Shown here: positions 51,896 to 60,669 of the stretch, piece after piece
Layout of the letters: the number at the start of each line of letters is the position of its first letter
Numbering within the stretch: position 1 is the stretch's first letter
Origin: Couchioplanes caeruleus
Lineage (GTDB): Bacteria; Actinomycetota; Actinomycetes; Mycobacteriales; Micromonosporaceae
Assembly: GCF_003751945.1 (NCBI RefSeq)
Contig: NZ_RJKL01000001.1
Coordinates: forward strand, 2,790,001-2,854,000
Direction: 5' to 3'
Length of the DNA: 64,000 nt
Position numbers and translations under genes: made by a program
The notes under the pieces: model-generated
Databases searched by the model: none
The model's input: only the letters and a program-made list of their open reading frames with translations
Told to the model about the DNA's origin: nothing

Positions 51896-54865
51896 TTATG
51901 CGTCCTTATCCGGCCGGTGGTTCTGGTGGTTCTCGTCGGGAGTGCCGCCCGTGGTGCCGTCGGTCCCGACCACGTCGCCCGGCACGGCCGGGAGAGTGAC
52001 GGTAGCCGCCTCGGACCACTGCGGCTGTCCCGCCGTCCGCTGTTTGTCAGTTCCAGAGGGGACTTGCTCCCCCTCGCCGGCGTGTCGCTCACTACCTGCT
52101 GCGACACCCTCACTCACCGCCGCTTCCGGCGGGTTTCCCGCGGGTTTACCGGCGATGAGGGCGGCTGCTTCCCGGCGCCCTCGCGTGGTCCCCCGCTGCA
52201 GGGCGCTCATCAGGTTCCGCACCTGCTCCGGCGAGCGGACCGTCGTGGCCTCCGTACGCTCGGCGACCGGCTCCCGCAACTGCGGCGCGAGGCTTGCCTG
52301 CCGTACCCGCTGCGGTAGCCGCCGCTCATCCACAGTGGGCGGGGACGCCGGCGAGACCGGCCCGGACGGTCCGCGCTGCGCCGGAATGCGGGGAGCGACC
52401 GGCGTGCCCGGCCCCGGCAGCAGTGCCGGAGCCTCCCCGTGCCGCAGACCCGTCGTGTCCCCCCGGTGGCCGTTGCGGTGCTCGCCGCCGGAGGGCCGGT
52501 CCACGTCCAGGCCGTCGCCGGCCACGAGCGGCATCTGCTCGGTGGGCGCGGTCGGGCCGCCCGGCGCCGGGGCGCCGGTCAGGTCCGCCGGAGAGGTCAG
52601 GTTCGGCGGCAGGTGGGTGGGCGGCTCGGCCGGATCGTCCGTACGGCGCCGGGGCACGGTGCGGCGCCGCCGGACCAGGCCGTCGGCGCTCAGACCCTCG
52701 ATCACGGCGCTGGGGGTCGGGCCGGTCATCGGGCGGCCGCCGGGCTCGTCCGGAGGCGGCACCGGGCTGCCGTGGATCGCCGGTGTTACCTCCTCCTCCG
52801 TCCGCGGGCGGTCCCAGGCCTCGGCCGCCGTGGCCGGCTCCGCCCCGGCGGCCGGCAGGGCCGCAGGCCCGGATGCATGACCGGCCGCGCCCTCGGGGCC
52901 GGGCAGCGCCACGAGCCCAGGAGGGGATCCCAGGCCCGGCGGGGTGGCGAGGCCGGGCAGGGCGACGGGACCGGGCGGGGCGGCGGTGACCAGCTCGCCG
53001 GGGATGAGCACGATCGCGGTCACCCCACCGTATGAACTGGGCCGCAGCGAGACCCGTAGTCCCTGCCGGGCCGCGAGCTGTGCCACCACGAAGAGGCCGA
53101 GCCGGGCGCTGTTCGCGGGGTCGAACTCGGGCGACTCGAGCAGCTTGCGGTTGGCCTCGGCGATCGCCTCGGCGGACATGCCCAGGCCCCGGTCCTCGAT
53201 CTCCACGGCGTACCCGTTGGGCAGGATCTGGCCGACCACCTCGACCCTGGTCTGCGGCGGCGAGAAGGCGGTGGCGTTCTCCAGCAGCTCGGCGAGGAGG
53301 TGGATGACGTCGCCGACGGCGCGGCCCAGCACCGCGGACGGTTCGATCGCGACGATATTGATCCGCTTGTAGTCCTCGACCTCGCTGATCGCGCCGCGGA
53401 CAACGTCGATCATCGACACCGGGTTGCGCCAGCCGCGGCCGGGGGCGGCGCCGGCCAGGATGACCAGGTCCTCGGCGTGGCGGCGCATGCGGGTGGCGAG
53501 GTGGTCGACGCGGTAGAGGTCCTCGAGCTCCCGCGGCTCGGTCTCGCGGCGTTCCATCTGGTCGAGCAGGGCGAGCTGGCGGTGCAGCAGTGTCTGGCTG
53601 CGCCGGGCGATGTTGAGGAAGACCTCGTTGATGCCGCGGCGGACCGCCGCCTCCTCGACCGCGGACTGTACGGCCGTGCGCCGCACCTCGTTGAAGGCGC
53701 GGCCCAACTGGCCGATCTCGTCCTGGCCGTACTGCAGGGGCGGGGTGTCGACGTCGACGTCGACGGCCTCGCCGCGCTGCAGCCGCCGGACCACCGCGGG
53801 CAGCCGCTCGCTCGCCACCTCGAGGGCCTCGCGGCGCAGCCGGACCAGCCGGCCGGCGATCGAGCGGCCGACCCGCACGGAGACCACGACGGTCGCGACG
53901 AAGGCGGCGAGGCCGAGCAGTCCGGCGATGCCGAGGCGGGTCAGCACGTTCACCGCGACCGGCCGCGCGTCCTCGGCGAGCGAGTCGGTGGCGTTGATCT
54001 CGAAGGCGCGCAGTTGTTGCGCGGTGGTGTCGTACGCAGGCTGCCACGCGTCGGCGCCGACGGGCGACGGCGCGTCGGCCCGGCTCGCCGCCACCAGCAC
54101 GTTCTGCAACTCCTGCAGCCGGTTGAAGGCGGCTCCCCGGCTCAGCCGCTGGTATGCCTCGCGGTCACGTTCCGGCAGGTCACCGACCCCCTGGGCGAAG
54201 AGGAAGCGGGCGGTGCCGATCGCCTGCACCAGCTCGGTACGGCTCTGCTCGCTGAACTTCCCGGCCGCGTAGGCGCCGGCGAGCAGGGAATCGATCCGAC
54301 TGAGGTACTCCTGGCCGCGGCCGACCGTGGTCAGCGCGCGGATCTCCCGGTCGACGCTCTCGTCGCCGAACGTGGCGGTGGCCGAGAACATCTGGAAGCC
54401 GCTGTCCACGATGGCGTTGTAGAGGTTCTGCGCTCCTACCAGGTCCACCTCGCGCCGGTCGATGTAGTCGCGGGCAGTGGTCAGGCCGTCGAGGTCGGAC
54501 ATCACCTGCCGGATGCGGGACTCGAGGGTCGCACCGGCCGCCCGTCGCGCCTTGTCGCCGCCGGCCGTGCTCCGGAACTCCGCGGCGGCGCGGTCGGTAG
54601 CGGCCCGCTGGGCGTCGATCGCGGCCGGAGTGGCCTCGGGATCGGCGAGGAACTGCACGGAGACCCGCCGTTCCCGCTGGACCTCGCCCATGAGGACCTC
54701 GCCGGGGTTGCCCACCGTGTCGAGCAGCGTCTGCGCCGACCACAGGTTGAGCGCCGGGCCGGCGGTGATCGTCGTGGCGAAGGCCCAGAGCGCCAGCAGC
54801 GCCGCGAGCGGCACCGCGACCAACGCGAGGATCTTCACCCGGATCGACCAGTTGCGGCTTCGCAT
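51896..54865 (-). CDS. Conservon sensor histidine kinase (CvnA type, NIT-HAMP-HATPase)
   Basis: 989 residues from the ATG at 54865. TM1 lies in the first 33 residues (ILALVAVPLAALLALWAFATTI). An outer nitrate/nitrite-sensing-like helical domain spans about residues 40-310, then TM2 (GIAGLLGLAAFVATVVVSV), a HAMP domain and a helix with HRQLALLDQMERRETEPRELEDLYRVDHLATRMRRHAEDLVIL. The ATPase part has ELLENATAFSPP, EDRGLGMS and ARLGLFVVAQLAARQGL. The last 340 residues are Pro/Gly/Thr-rich and look disordered, typical of CvnA. GTG of the next gene follows the stop immediately. Confidence 0.93.
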   Translation of the reverse strand: MRSRNWSIRVKILALVAVPLAALLALWAFATTITAGPALNLWSAQTLLDTVGNPGEVLMGEVQRERRVSVQFLADPEATPAAIDAQRAATDRAAAEFRSTAGGDKARRAAGATLESRIRQVMSDLDGLTTARDYIDRREVDLVGAQNLYNAIVDSGFQMFSATATFGDESVDREIRALTTVGRGQEYLSRIDSLLAGAYAAGKFSEQSRTELVQAIGTARFLFAQGVGDLPERDREAYQRLSRGAAFNRLQELQNVLVAASRADAPSPVGADAWQPAYDTTAQQLRAFEINATDSLAEDARPVAVNVLTRLGIAGLLGLAAFVATVVVSVRVGRSIAGRLVRLRREALEVASERLPAVVRRLQRGEAVDVDVDTPPLQYGQDEIGQLGRAFNEVRRTAVQSAVEEAAVRRGINEVFLNIARRSQTLLHRQLALLDQMERRETEPRELEDLYRVDHLATRMRRHAEDLVILAGAAPGRGWRNPVSMIDVVRGAISEVEDYKRINIVAIEPSAVLGRAVGDVIHLLAELLENATAFSPPQTRVEVVGQILPNGYAVEIEDRGLGMSAEAIAEANRKLLESPEFDPANSARLGLFVVAQLAARQGLRVSLRPSSYGGVTAIVLIPGELVTAAPPGPVALPGLATPPGLGSPPGLVALPGPEGAAGHASGPAALPAAGAEPATAAEAWDRPRTEEEVTPAIHGSPVPPPDEPGGRPMTGPTPSAVIEGLSADGLVRRRRTVPRRRTDDPAEPPTHLPPNLTSPADLTGAPAPGGPTAPTEQMPLVAGDGLDVDRPSGGEHRNGHRGDTTGLRHGEAPALLPGPGTPVAPRIPAQRGPSGPVSPASPPTVDERRLPQRVRQASLAPQLREPVAERTEATTVRSPEQVRNLMSALQRGTTRGRREAAALIAGKPAGNPPEAAVSEGVAAGSERHAGEGEQVPSGTDKQRTAGQPQWSEAATVTLPAVPGDVVGTDGTTGGTPDENHQNHRPDKDA

Positions 54866-55057
54866 CAGACTCCGCCCGAGGGGTGTACAGGACAACGCGC
54901 GCCGCGTGGACAGTTGCTTGAGGCGTCAACGACCGTCGATGAGCTGCGCACCTCCGGCAGGATACGACACGGTCGAAGGGTTTTGACCTCGCGGCGTCGA
55001 ATCGGATTGATGACCCTGGTTGGGTGGGAATACCAGCGGGTGAAGAAGGAGGCGACC

Positions 55058-55702
55058 ATGTCCCCCACGCTCGTAATCATTCTCATCGTCCTGGCGCTGC
55101 TGGTCACCGGCGCCGTCGTGTACGGCGTCCGCGCCGGCCGCCGCAAGAAGCTGCAGAACACGTTCGGGCCCGAGTACGACCGGGTCGTCGGCGACGCGGA
55201 CAGCCGTGCCGCCGGCGAGAAGGAGCTGGAGGAGCGCCAGAAGCGACACGCCCAGCTCGAGCTCAAGCCGCTGTCGGCGGAATCGAAGGCGAAGTACTCT
55301 GTCGCCTGGGAAGAGGTGCAGATCCAGTTCGTGGACGCGCCCGAGCACGCCGTCTCCACCGCCGACGAGTTGGTGACCCGGTTGATCTCCGAGCGGGGCT
55401 ACCCCACCGGCGACCACGACGAGCAGCTCGCCACCCTGTCGGTCGACCACGCGCGCACACTCGAGCACTACCGCGACGCCCACGCGATCAGCGAGCGGAG
55501 CAAGAGCGGCAAGGCCGAGACCGAGGATCTGCGCCAGGCTCTGGTGCACTATCGTGCGCTCTTCGCCGACCTGCTCGGCGAGAACCCGGTACACACCGAG
55601 GGCGCCGCCGCCCCGGCGTCCGAGCCGAAGGTGCCGTCCCAGAAGATCAATGACCACGACAGCGACGTCGCGGGCCACCGTCCCGACGCCACGAGCCGCT
55701 GA
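55058..55702 (+). CDS. Single-TM protein, paralogue of the next gene
   Basis: 214 residues; ATG at 55058 after AAGGAGG. TM helix LVIILIVLALLVTGAVVYGV, then a basic stretch (RAGRRKKLQ) and a helical domain with FGPEYDRVVGDADSRAAGEKELEERQKRHAQLEL, YSVAWEEVQIQFVDAPEHAVSTADELVTRLISERGYPTGDHDEQL and EDLRQALVHYRALFADLL. The 'W..VQ.QFVD.P..A...A..LV' block recurs in the following protein. Divergent from the conservon operon. Function unknown. Confidence 0.8.
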   Translation: MSPTLVIILIVLALLVTGAVVYGVRAGRRKKLQNTFGPEYDRVVGDADSRAAGEKELEERQKRHAQLELKPLSAESKAKYSVAWEEVQIQFVDAPEHAVSTADELVTRLISERGYPTGDHDEQLATLSVDHARTLEHYRDAHAISERSKSGKAETEDLRQALVHYRALFADLLGENPVHTEGAAAPASEPKVPSQKINDHDSDVAGHRPDATSR

Positions 55703-55713
55703 GGAGTGCGACG

Positions 55714-56625
55714 ATGCGTTTCTTCTCCAACGACGCCCGCGAGTCCGCCGACGAGCAGGCGAGCGACGACCGGCCCGAGCGGGTCCAGTCGGAGCCGGTG
55801 GCGGTGCCCGGTCAGCGGCCGCCCTCCCCCTGGTCCGACGCCCCGGCCGACGTCACGCGCGACGTCTCGACCGACGACGTGCGCCACGCCCCGGACGACG
55901 ACGTGCGCCACGCCCCGGACGACGACGTACGGCACGCCACCCCCGGCGACGACGAGGTGGACCGGGCGACGGACGCCGTGAACGACCCGGACCGTACCGA
56001 GATCCGCGAGCCGGACCCCGCGCCGACCGCCTTCGGCGCGTCTACCGTGGGCGGCGCGGTGGCCGCCTCCGCCGCCACCAACCCGCTTGTTGACCGGTGG
56101 CGGGCGACGGACCGCAACGCGGACACCGGCGACCGCGACGGCACGGTGGAGTCCCCGGCAGACGCCGGCACCACGACGTACGCGGGCACGACCACCGAAG
56201 AACGCGACGGCACGAAATCCGAGGAGGTGGACGTGGCGCTCGACGACCGCGGCACCTTCGACGACCCACATGTCACGGAGCAGCCCGCCGAGACCCCCGT
56301 TGCCGAGACCTCCGCCGCCGGGACACCGGCGGAAGAGCGGAAGGAGACGGCGGCGGTGACGCCGGCTCAGCCCGATACCTTCTTCGCCGTGGGGGACGCC
56401 GAGGCATTCCAGGAGCGGTGGCGCGACGTCCAGCTCCGTTTCGTCGACAACCCCAAGGAGGCGACCACCGAGGCTGCCGGCCTGGTCGACGAGGCCGTGG
56501 AGAAGCTGACCGCCAGCCTGCGGTCCCGCAAGGAGGACCTCGGCGGCGACAGCGACGACACCGAGGCGCTGCGGTTGCAGTTGCGCGGCTACCGCGACAT
56601 CCTCAACCGGATCCTCGGGCTGTAA
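55714..56625 (+). CDS. Acidic protein sharing the 'VQxxFVDxP' domain
   Basis: 303 residues, 11 bases after the previous gene. The first 200 residues are a highly acidic, disordered region with three DDDVRHAP octapeptides. The C-terminal 80 residues (FFAVGDAEAFQERWRDVQLRFVDNPKEATTEAAGLVDEAVEKLTASL...LRLQLRGYRDILNRIL) match the domain of its neighbour. Both presumably bind the same partner, one at the membrane and one in the cytoplasm. Function unknown. Confidence 0.8.
   Translation: MRFFSNDARESADEQASDDRPERVQSEPVAVPGQRPPSPWSDAPADVTRDVSTDDVRHAPDDDVRHAPDDDVRHATPGDDEVDRATDAVNDPDRTEIREPDPAPTAFGASTVGGAVAASAATNPLVDRWRATDRNADTGDRDGTVESPADAGTTTYAGTTTEERDGTKSEEVDVALDDRGTFDDPHVTEQPAETPVAETSAAGTPAEERKETAAVTPAQPDTFFAVGDAEAFQERWRDVQLRFVDNPKEATTEAAGLVDEAVEKLTASLRSRKEDLGGDSDDTEALRLQLRGYRDILNRILGL
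55870..55941. repeat. 24-bp tandem repeat, three copies (DDDVRHAP)
   Basis: Copies at 55870, 55894 and 55918 of a 24-bp unit containing GACGACGTGCGCCACGCCCC, in frame. The third has two substitutions. Confidence 0.9.
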
Positions 56626-56656
56626 GAAGCGAGCGGAACCTCGGGCGGCAAGAAGC

Positions 56657-56689
56657 AGGCCGGGCGGGATGCGTGCATCCTCCCGGCCT
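56657..56689. terminator. Convergent terminator hairpin
   Basis: AGGCCGGG...GGATGC and GCATCC...CCCGGCCT form a long hairpin with one bulge between two convergent genes, overlapping the stop of the minus-strand gene. Confidence 0.7.
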
Positions 56690-57168
56690 CAGGCCTCGGC
56701 GACTTCCTCGATGTCGAGCCCGGCCGACGGCGGATCCGGCGGCGTCGGCGTGTCCGTGCTCCCGCCCGTGGGCGGAGTGGCCGGGTCCGTCGTGGGCCCC
56801 GTCGGCGGCGTGCTGGGCTCCTCCGACTCGTCGACCGGCGGCGTCGTGGACTCGGTCGGCGGGCTCGTCGGTGTCGAGGTGGACGGCGTCGGCGATGCCG
56901 AGGTCGCCGCCGGCTTCGGCTTGTGCCGGTTGCGCAGCGGCCCGGTGTTCGCCGCGGGGCCGCTGCGGACGATCTTCGCCTGGTCCTCCGGTGCGGCGCC
57001 GGCGCCGGTGCCGCCGTCGGACGAGGTCACCTCGTTCTGCTGCACGATCACCGTGGGCGGTTGCTGCGGCGTCAGCGTCGCCTCGCCGAACTGCGCGCCC
57101 AGCCACATCGCCGGTCCGAGGCCCACCGCGACGATGGCCCCGAAGAGCGCCATGGGTCCCCGCTCCAT
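56689..57168 (-). CDS. Membrane-anchored Pro/Thr/Ser-rich protein
   Basis: 159 residues. One N-terminal helix (PMALFGAIVAVGLGPAMWLGAQF) anchors an extracytoplasmic region. QQPPTVIVQQNEVTSSDGG is followed by long Pro/Thr/Ser stretches and an acidic C-terminus. The ATG at 57168 or the one five codons on (57153) could start it. Typical of actinobacterial cell-surface tethers; no function can be assigned. Confidence 0.6.
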   Translation of the reverse strand: MERGPMALFGAIVAVGLGPAMWLGAQFGEATLTPQQPPTVIVQQNEVTSSDGGTGAGAAPEDQAKIVRSGPAANTGPLRNRHKPKPAATSASPTPSTSTPTSPPTESTTPPVDESEEPSTPPTGPTTDPATPPTGGSTDTPTPPDPPSAGLDIEEVAEA

Positions 57169-57367
57169 CAGCGCCCCTCCCCCCTGTCGTGGCGATCATC
57201 GCCGATCCGCGTGACGCTGATCTACCCGATTTCGCGAACGGTAAGCGAACGACACCAGTCTTTTCAGTGTGACCGCCTGTGATGGCACGACCACCGCTTC
57301 GTCGGACATGCGACCGTCCAGGGGAGAACACGGGTGGCAGGCCCGAGCGGTTCATCCGCGAACATGA

Positions 57368-59251
57368 CTATCTGGTACGCGACAGAAACGCCACGGCCTC
57401 GTCCCAGGCCGTCCAGCCCCCGGGCAGCTCGCCGGAGTCGAACGCCGCGCGCACGCTGAGCGTCGCCCCGTCCCGCAGCCGAATGTCCCAGCTCCGCCGC
57501 TTGACCTGGGTGGCACCGGCCACGTCCGCGTACGCGACGAACCGGCTCTCCGGCGCGATGGCGGTGCGCCGCGGGATGTCGGCGGCGGCGAACTCGGCCA
57601 GCCGCCGTTTCGCGGAGCCGTTCTGCGACCGCGGCAGCCCCGGCACGAGCACCAGGCCGGTGTCGACGACCAGCACGTCCGTCCGCGCGCCGTCCACCAG
57701 CAGATTGACCACGCCGCCGACCACCTCGGCCCGCGGTTGCGCGACGCCGGTGGCCGGCCCGGCGGAGACGTCGATGCCGAGGGCGGTGAGCCGCTCCCGT
57801 ACGGTCGCGACGGTCGCCGGGTCGACGGCGAGCGCGGCCAGCTCGCCGAGGTTGAGGTGTGCGCCGTCGGGCGCGACGAGCTCGGCGGTGCCGGTCCAGC
57901 TATGCCGCCACCGGGCCGCGCCGCTGCGCAGCGCCGCCAGGGCCAGCAGGAGCGTGACCAGGTCGGCGATCCGCGACGCGGTCTCGTCGGCGCTCAGATC
58001 GGGGAAGACCGACTCGGCGAGCTCGGGCAGCCGCCCCTCGGCGGCGAGATCCAGGACGTCGGCCGCGGTGGCGATCGGGTTGCCGGCCACCCGGGAGAGG
58101 GCGGTCAGGGCGACCTCGGCCTCCCGCTCCATCTCGACGACGCGCGCGGCGCCGAAGAACTCGTCCCAGCCGACCGCCGTGCGTCCCTGTGCCGGGAAGG
58201 CGACGGTCTGCAACGCCCGCCCGAGCCCGGGGAGGTCGGGAATGAGCTCCAGAGCGGCAGGTGCCTCGGCTGACGACGAATCCTCGGCCGGCGTGGCACT
58301 GCCGGGAAGCGCCGCGAGCGCCGCGAGCGCGGCGAGGCGGTCCGCCCGGGCCGGGTGGGTGTCCCACCTGGACGGCGCCGCCGGCTCCCCGGCCCGCAGC
58401 ACCTCCCGGGCCCGCAGCACGGCCACCTCCTCCGCCCGGGCCGCCAACATCCGCAGGAACCCGCCGAAGACGTCCTCCGGCACGTGGCCCGCCTGCCAGC
58501 CCGGCCCCAGGTACTCGGCGTGGAAGATCCGCAGCATCCCGTCGAGGGCGGGCAGGTCGCGCAGCACGGCGGCCGCGGCGCCCGCGCCCGCGTACTCGGC
58601 CGCGATCAGGTCGGCCTGCAGCTCCTGTGCCGCGCTGAACGGTGCGTCGACCCGGCGGTAGAAGCGCGCGTACGCCCGCAGCAGCGGCCCTGCCGGGTTG
58701 CGCCGGGGAATGCGCGGCACCACCCGCCCCACGGCGATCCGCCCGCGGTAGGCGATCGGGGCGAGCCGGCCGCCTCGCGGCGAGAAGTGGCCGATCTCGT
58801 GCGCGACGGCCGCCTTCAGCCGGGCGGTGTCCCAGGCCTGCAGCAGCGGCAATCCGAGGTAGAGGTCGCGGTGACCGCCGGCGAGGCCGAGCAGGCGGGT
58901 GCGTTCGATGACCTTGACCGCGGCATCGGCCACGATCGTCAGGCGGTCGGGCGCCCGGGTTCCGGCCACGCCGGCGGCCCCGTCGAGCAGGGACCAGAGC
59001 TCGGGAGCGTCCGTACGGGTCACCGGAATGCCGACCGGCTCCGGTCGGCGCAGGTGCAGGGCACGCCAGGTCGCATACCCCATCACGCCGACCGTGGCGA
59101 TGCACACCGGCAGGCCGATCCGCAGCACCGCCGCCCCGGGCAGCGTGGAGAGCACCAGCATCACGGGCGTCACGACGAGCGCGAGCTGTGACGCCGCGAC
59201 CACGAGGAACCCGGCCAGCCCGGCGATCGAGGCCCACACCCGCTTCTGCAC
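57368..59251 (-). CDS. Membrane M48-family zinc metalloprotease
   Basis: 627 residues from the GTG at 59251. Two N-terminal membrane helices (VWASIAGLAGFLVVAASQLALVVTPVMLVL and LRIGLPVCIATVGVMGYATW) precede the protease domain with VAHEIGHFSPRGG, ELQADLIAAEYAG as the third-ligand helix, and HPARADRLAALA. The C-terminal 250 residues form an accessory domain. Related to the M48 protein at the left end of the window in motif only. The gene is divergent from the P450 gene 86 bases away. Confidence 0.88.
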   Translation of the reverse strand: MQKRVWASIAGLAGFLVVAASQLALVVTPVMLVLSTLPGAAVLRIGLPVCIATVGVMGYATWRALHLRRPEPVGIPVTRTDAPELWSLLDGAAGVAGTRAPDRLTIVADAAVKVIERTRLLGLAGGHRDLYLGLPLLQAWDTARLKAAVAHEIGHFSPRGGRLAPIAYRGRIAVGRVVPRIPRRNPAGPLLRAYARFYRRVDAPFSAAQELQADLIAAEYAGAGAAAAVLRDLPALDGMLRIFHAEYLGPGWQAGHVPEDVFGGFLRMLAARAEEVAVLRAREVLRAGEPAAPSRWDTHPARADRLAALAALAALPGSATPAEDSSSAEAPAALELIPDLPGLGRALQTVAFPAQGRTAVGWDEFFGAARVVEMEREAEVALTALSRVAGNPIATAADVLDLAAEGRLPELAESVFPDLSADETASRIADLVTLLLALAALRSGAARWRHSWTGTAELVAPDGAHLNLGELAALAVDPATVATVRERLTALGIDVSAGPATGVAQPRAEVVGGVVNLLVDGARTDVLVVDTGLVLVPGLPRSQNGSAKRRLAEFAAADIPRRTAIAPESRFVAYADVAGATQVKRRSWDIRLRDGATLSVRAAFDSGELPGGWTAWDEAVAFLSRTR

Positions 59252-59336
59252 CCGGCAAGCGTAGGCGGTGACCCGCAGCGGCCCGCGCCGCCCGCCATCC
59301 GGTTTCGGCACCGGCCGGCGGGGGATGCAGGAGCGC

Positions 59337-60551
59337 ATGGCTGAACTCGATCGGACTCTCGCTCTCGGTATCAAGGGGTACGCCTGGCTGCCCGACCTGC
59401 GCCGCCGGGCCGGCGGTGCGCCCGTACACATGCGCGTGCTGGGGCAGCCCACCCTCGGCATCTGCGGCATCGACGCCGCGGAGTTCTTCTACGGCGAGGG
59501 AAATCTCGAACGCCACACCGCGCTGCCGCATCCTGTGGTGGCGTCGTTGTTCGGCGAGGGCGCCGTGCACACCCTCGACGGAGAGGCCCACCGGACGCGC
59601 AAGGCGTTGTTCGTGTCGCTGCTGCTCGGCGACGGGATCGACGCCGTCGCGAAGCTGGCCGGGGAGGAGTTCGGCCGGGCCGCGGAGTCGTGGCGGGGCG
59701 GGCAGGCCGTCGTACTCTTCGACGAGGCGGCCCGGGCGATCGCGCGCGCGGTCGCCCGCTGGACCGGCGTCACGGTGCGGGACGACGAGGTGGACGGCCT
59801 GGCGGCCGACATGGTCGCGCTGGTGGACGGCTTCGGCACGCTCGGGCCGCGGCATTGGCGGGCTCTGGCGGCCCGGCGCCGGCGGGAGCGGTGGCTGGCC
59901 GGCCTGATTTCGCGGGTACGCCGGGAGCCCGCCGACGCCGCCGCGGACACAGCCCTGGCGCGAGTGGCACACTTCCGCGACGAGGACGGGCTGCTGGATC
60001 CGCGGACGGCCGCGGTCGAGTTGCTCAACATCATCCGGCCCGCGACGGCGGTAGCGTGGCTGGTCGCGTACGCGGAGCATGCCCTGGACCGCCGACCGCG
60101 GTACCGCGCGGCGCTCCGTACCGGTGACGAGGAATTCACGACGGCGTTCGCGCATGAGGTGCGGCGGTTCTACCCGTTCACCCCGTTCCTCGGCGGACGG
60201 GCAAGCCGTGACCTGGTGTTCCGCGGTGAGCGGGTGCCCCGGGGCACGCTCGTGCTGCTCGACGTCTACGGCCAGCACCACGACCCGGCGCTGTGGCCGG
60301 ATCCGTACGATTTCCGGCCGGAGCGCTTCGCGGGCCGCACGATCGGCGAGTTCGACCTGATCCCGCAGGGCGGCGGCGACCCGCGGACGGGCCACCGCTG
60401 CCCCGGCGAGAAGATCACGATGGCGGTGCTGGGCACGCTGGCCCAGCGCCTGGCGTGGCTCGACCACTACCTGCCGCCGCAGGACCTCTCCATCGACCTG
60501 AGCCGGATGCCCGCCCGGGTCGCGAGCGGGGTCCGGCTCGTGGTCCCCTGA
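59337..60551 (+). CDS. Cytochrome P450 of the CYP152 peroxygenase type
   Basis: 404 residues from the ATG at 59337, which follows CAGGAGC. The haem-cysteine region is GGGDPRTGHRCPGEKIT (Cys355), with EVRRFYPFTPFLGGRA for the ExxR motif. The I-helix reads LNIIRPATAVAWLVAYAEHAL: it has Arg234-Pro235 in place of the acid-alcohol pair, which marks the CYP152 fatty-acid peroxygenases that use hydrogen peroxide and the substrate carboxylate. Also HPVVASLFGEGAVHTLDGEAHRTRK. Probably hydroxylates or decarboxylates fatty acids without a reductase, consistent with no ferredoxin gene nearby. Confidence 0.9.
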   Translation: MAELDRTLALGIKGYAWLPDLRRRAGGAPVHMRVLGQPTLGICGIDAAEFFYGEGNLERHTALPHPVVASLFGEGAVHTLDGEAHRTRKALFVSLLLGDGIDAVAKLAGEEFGRAAESWRGGQAVVLFDEAARAIARAVARWTGVTVRDDEVDGLAADMVALVDGFGTLGPRHWRALAARRRRERWLAGLISRVRREPADAAADTALARVAHFRDEDGLLDPRTAAVELLNIIRPATAVAWLVAYAEHALDRRPRYRAALRTGDEEFTTAFAHEVRRFYPFTPFLGGRASRDLVFRGERVPRGTLVLLDVYGQHHDPALWPDPYDFRPERFAGRTIGEFDLIPQGGGDPRTGHRCPGEKITMAVLGTLAQRLAWLDHYLPPQDLSIDLSRMPARVASGVRLVVP

Positions 60552-60669
60552 GAGGGTCAGAGTGCGCTTTGGTCCGGCTCCCTTGTCGTTTGTGATCCGC
60601 GCCGGGTGGCCTGCGTGCTGCGTCTCGCAGGCCACCACCACGCCACAGGTGCTGGATGATGCCGGCGCG

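Noticed and set aside
57900..60641. 913-residue minus-strand frame over the P450 gene and half of the M48 gene
   Set aside because: It is antisense to the P450 and is a different frame of the M48 gene; both of those have full motifs.
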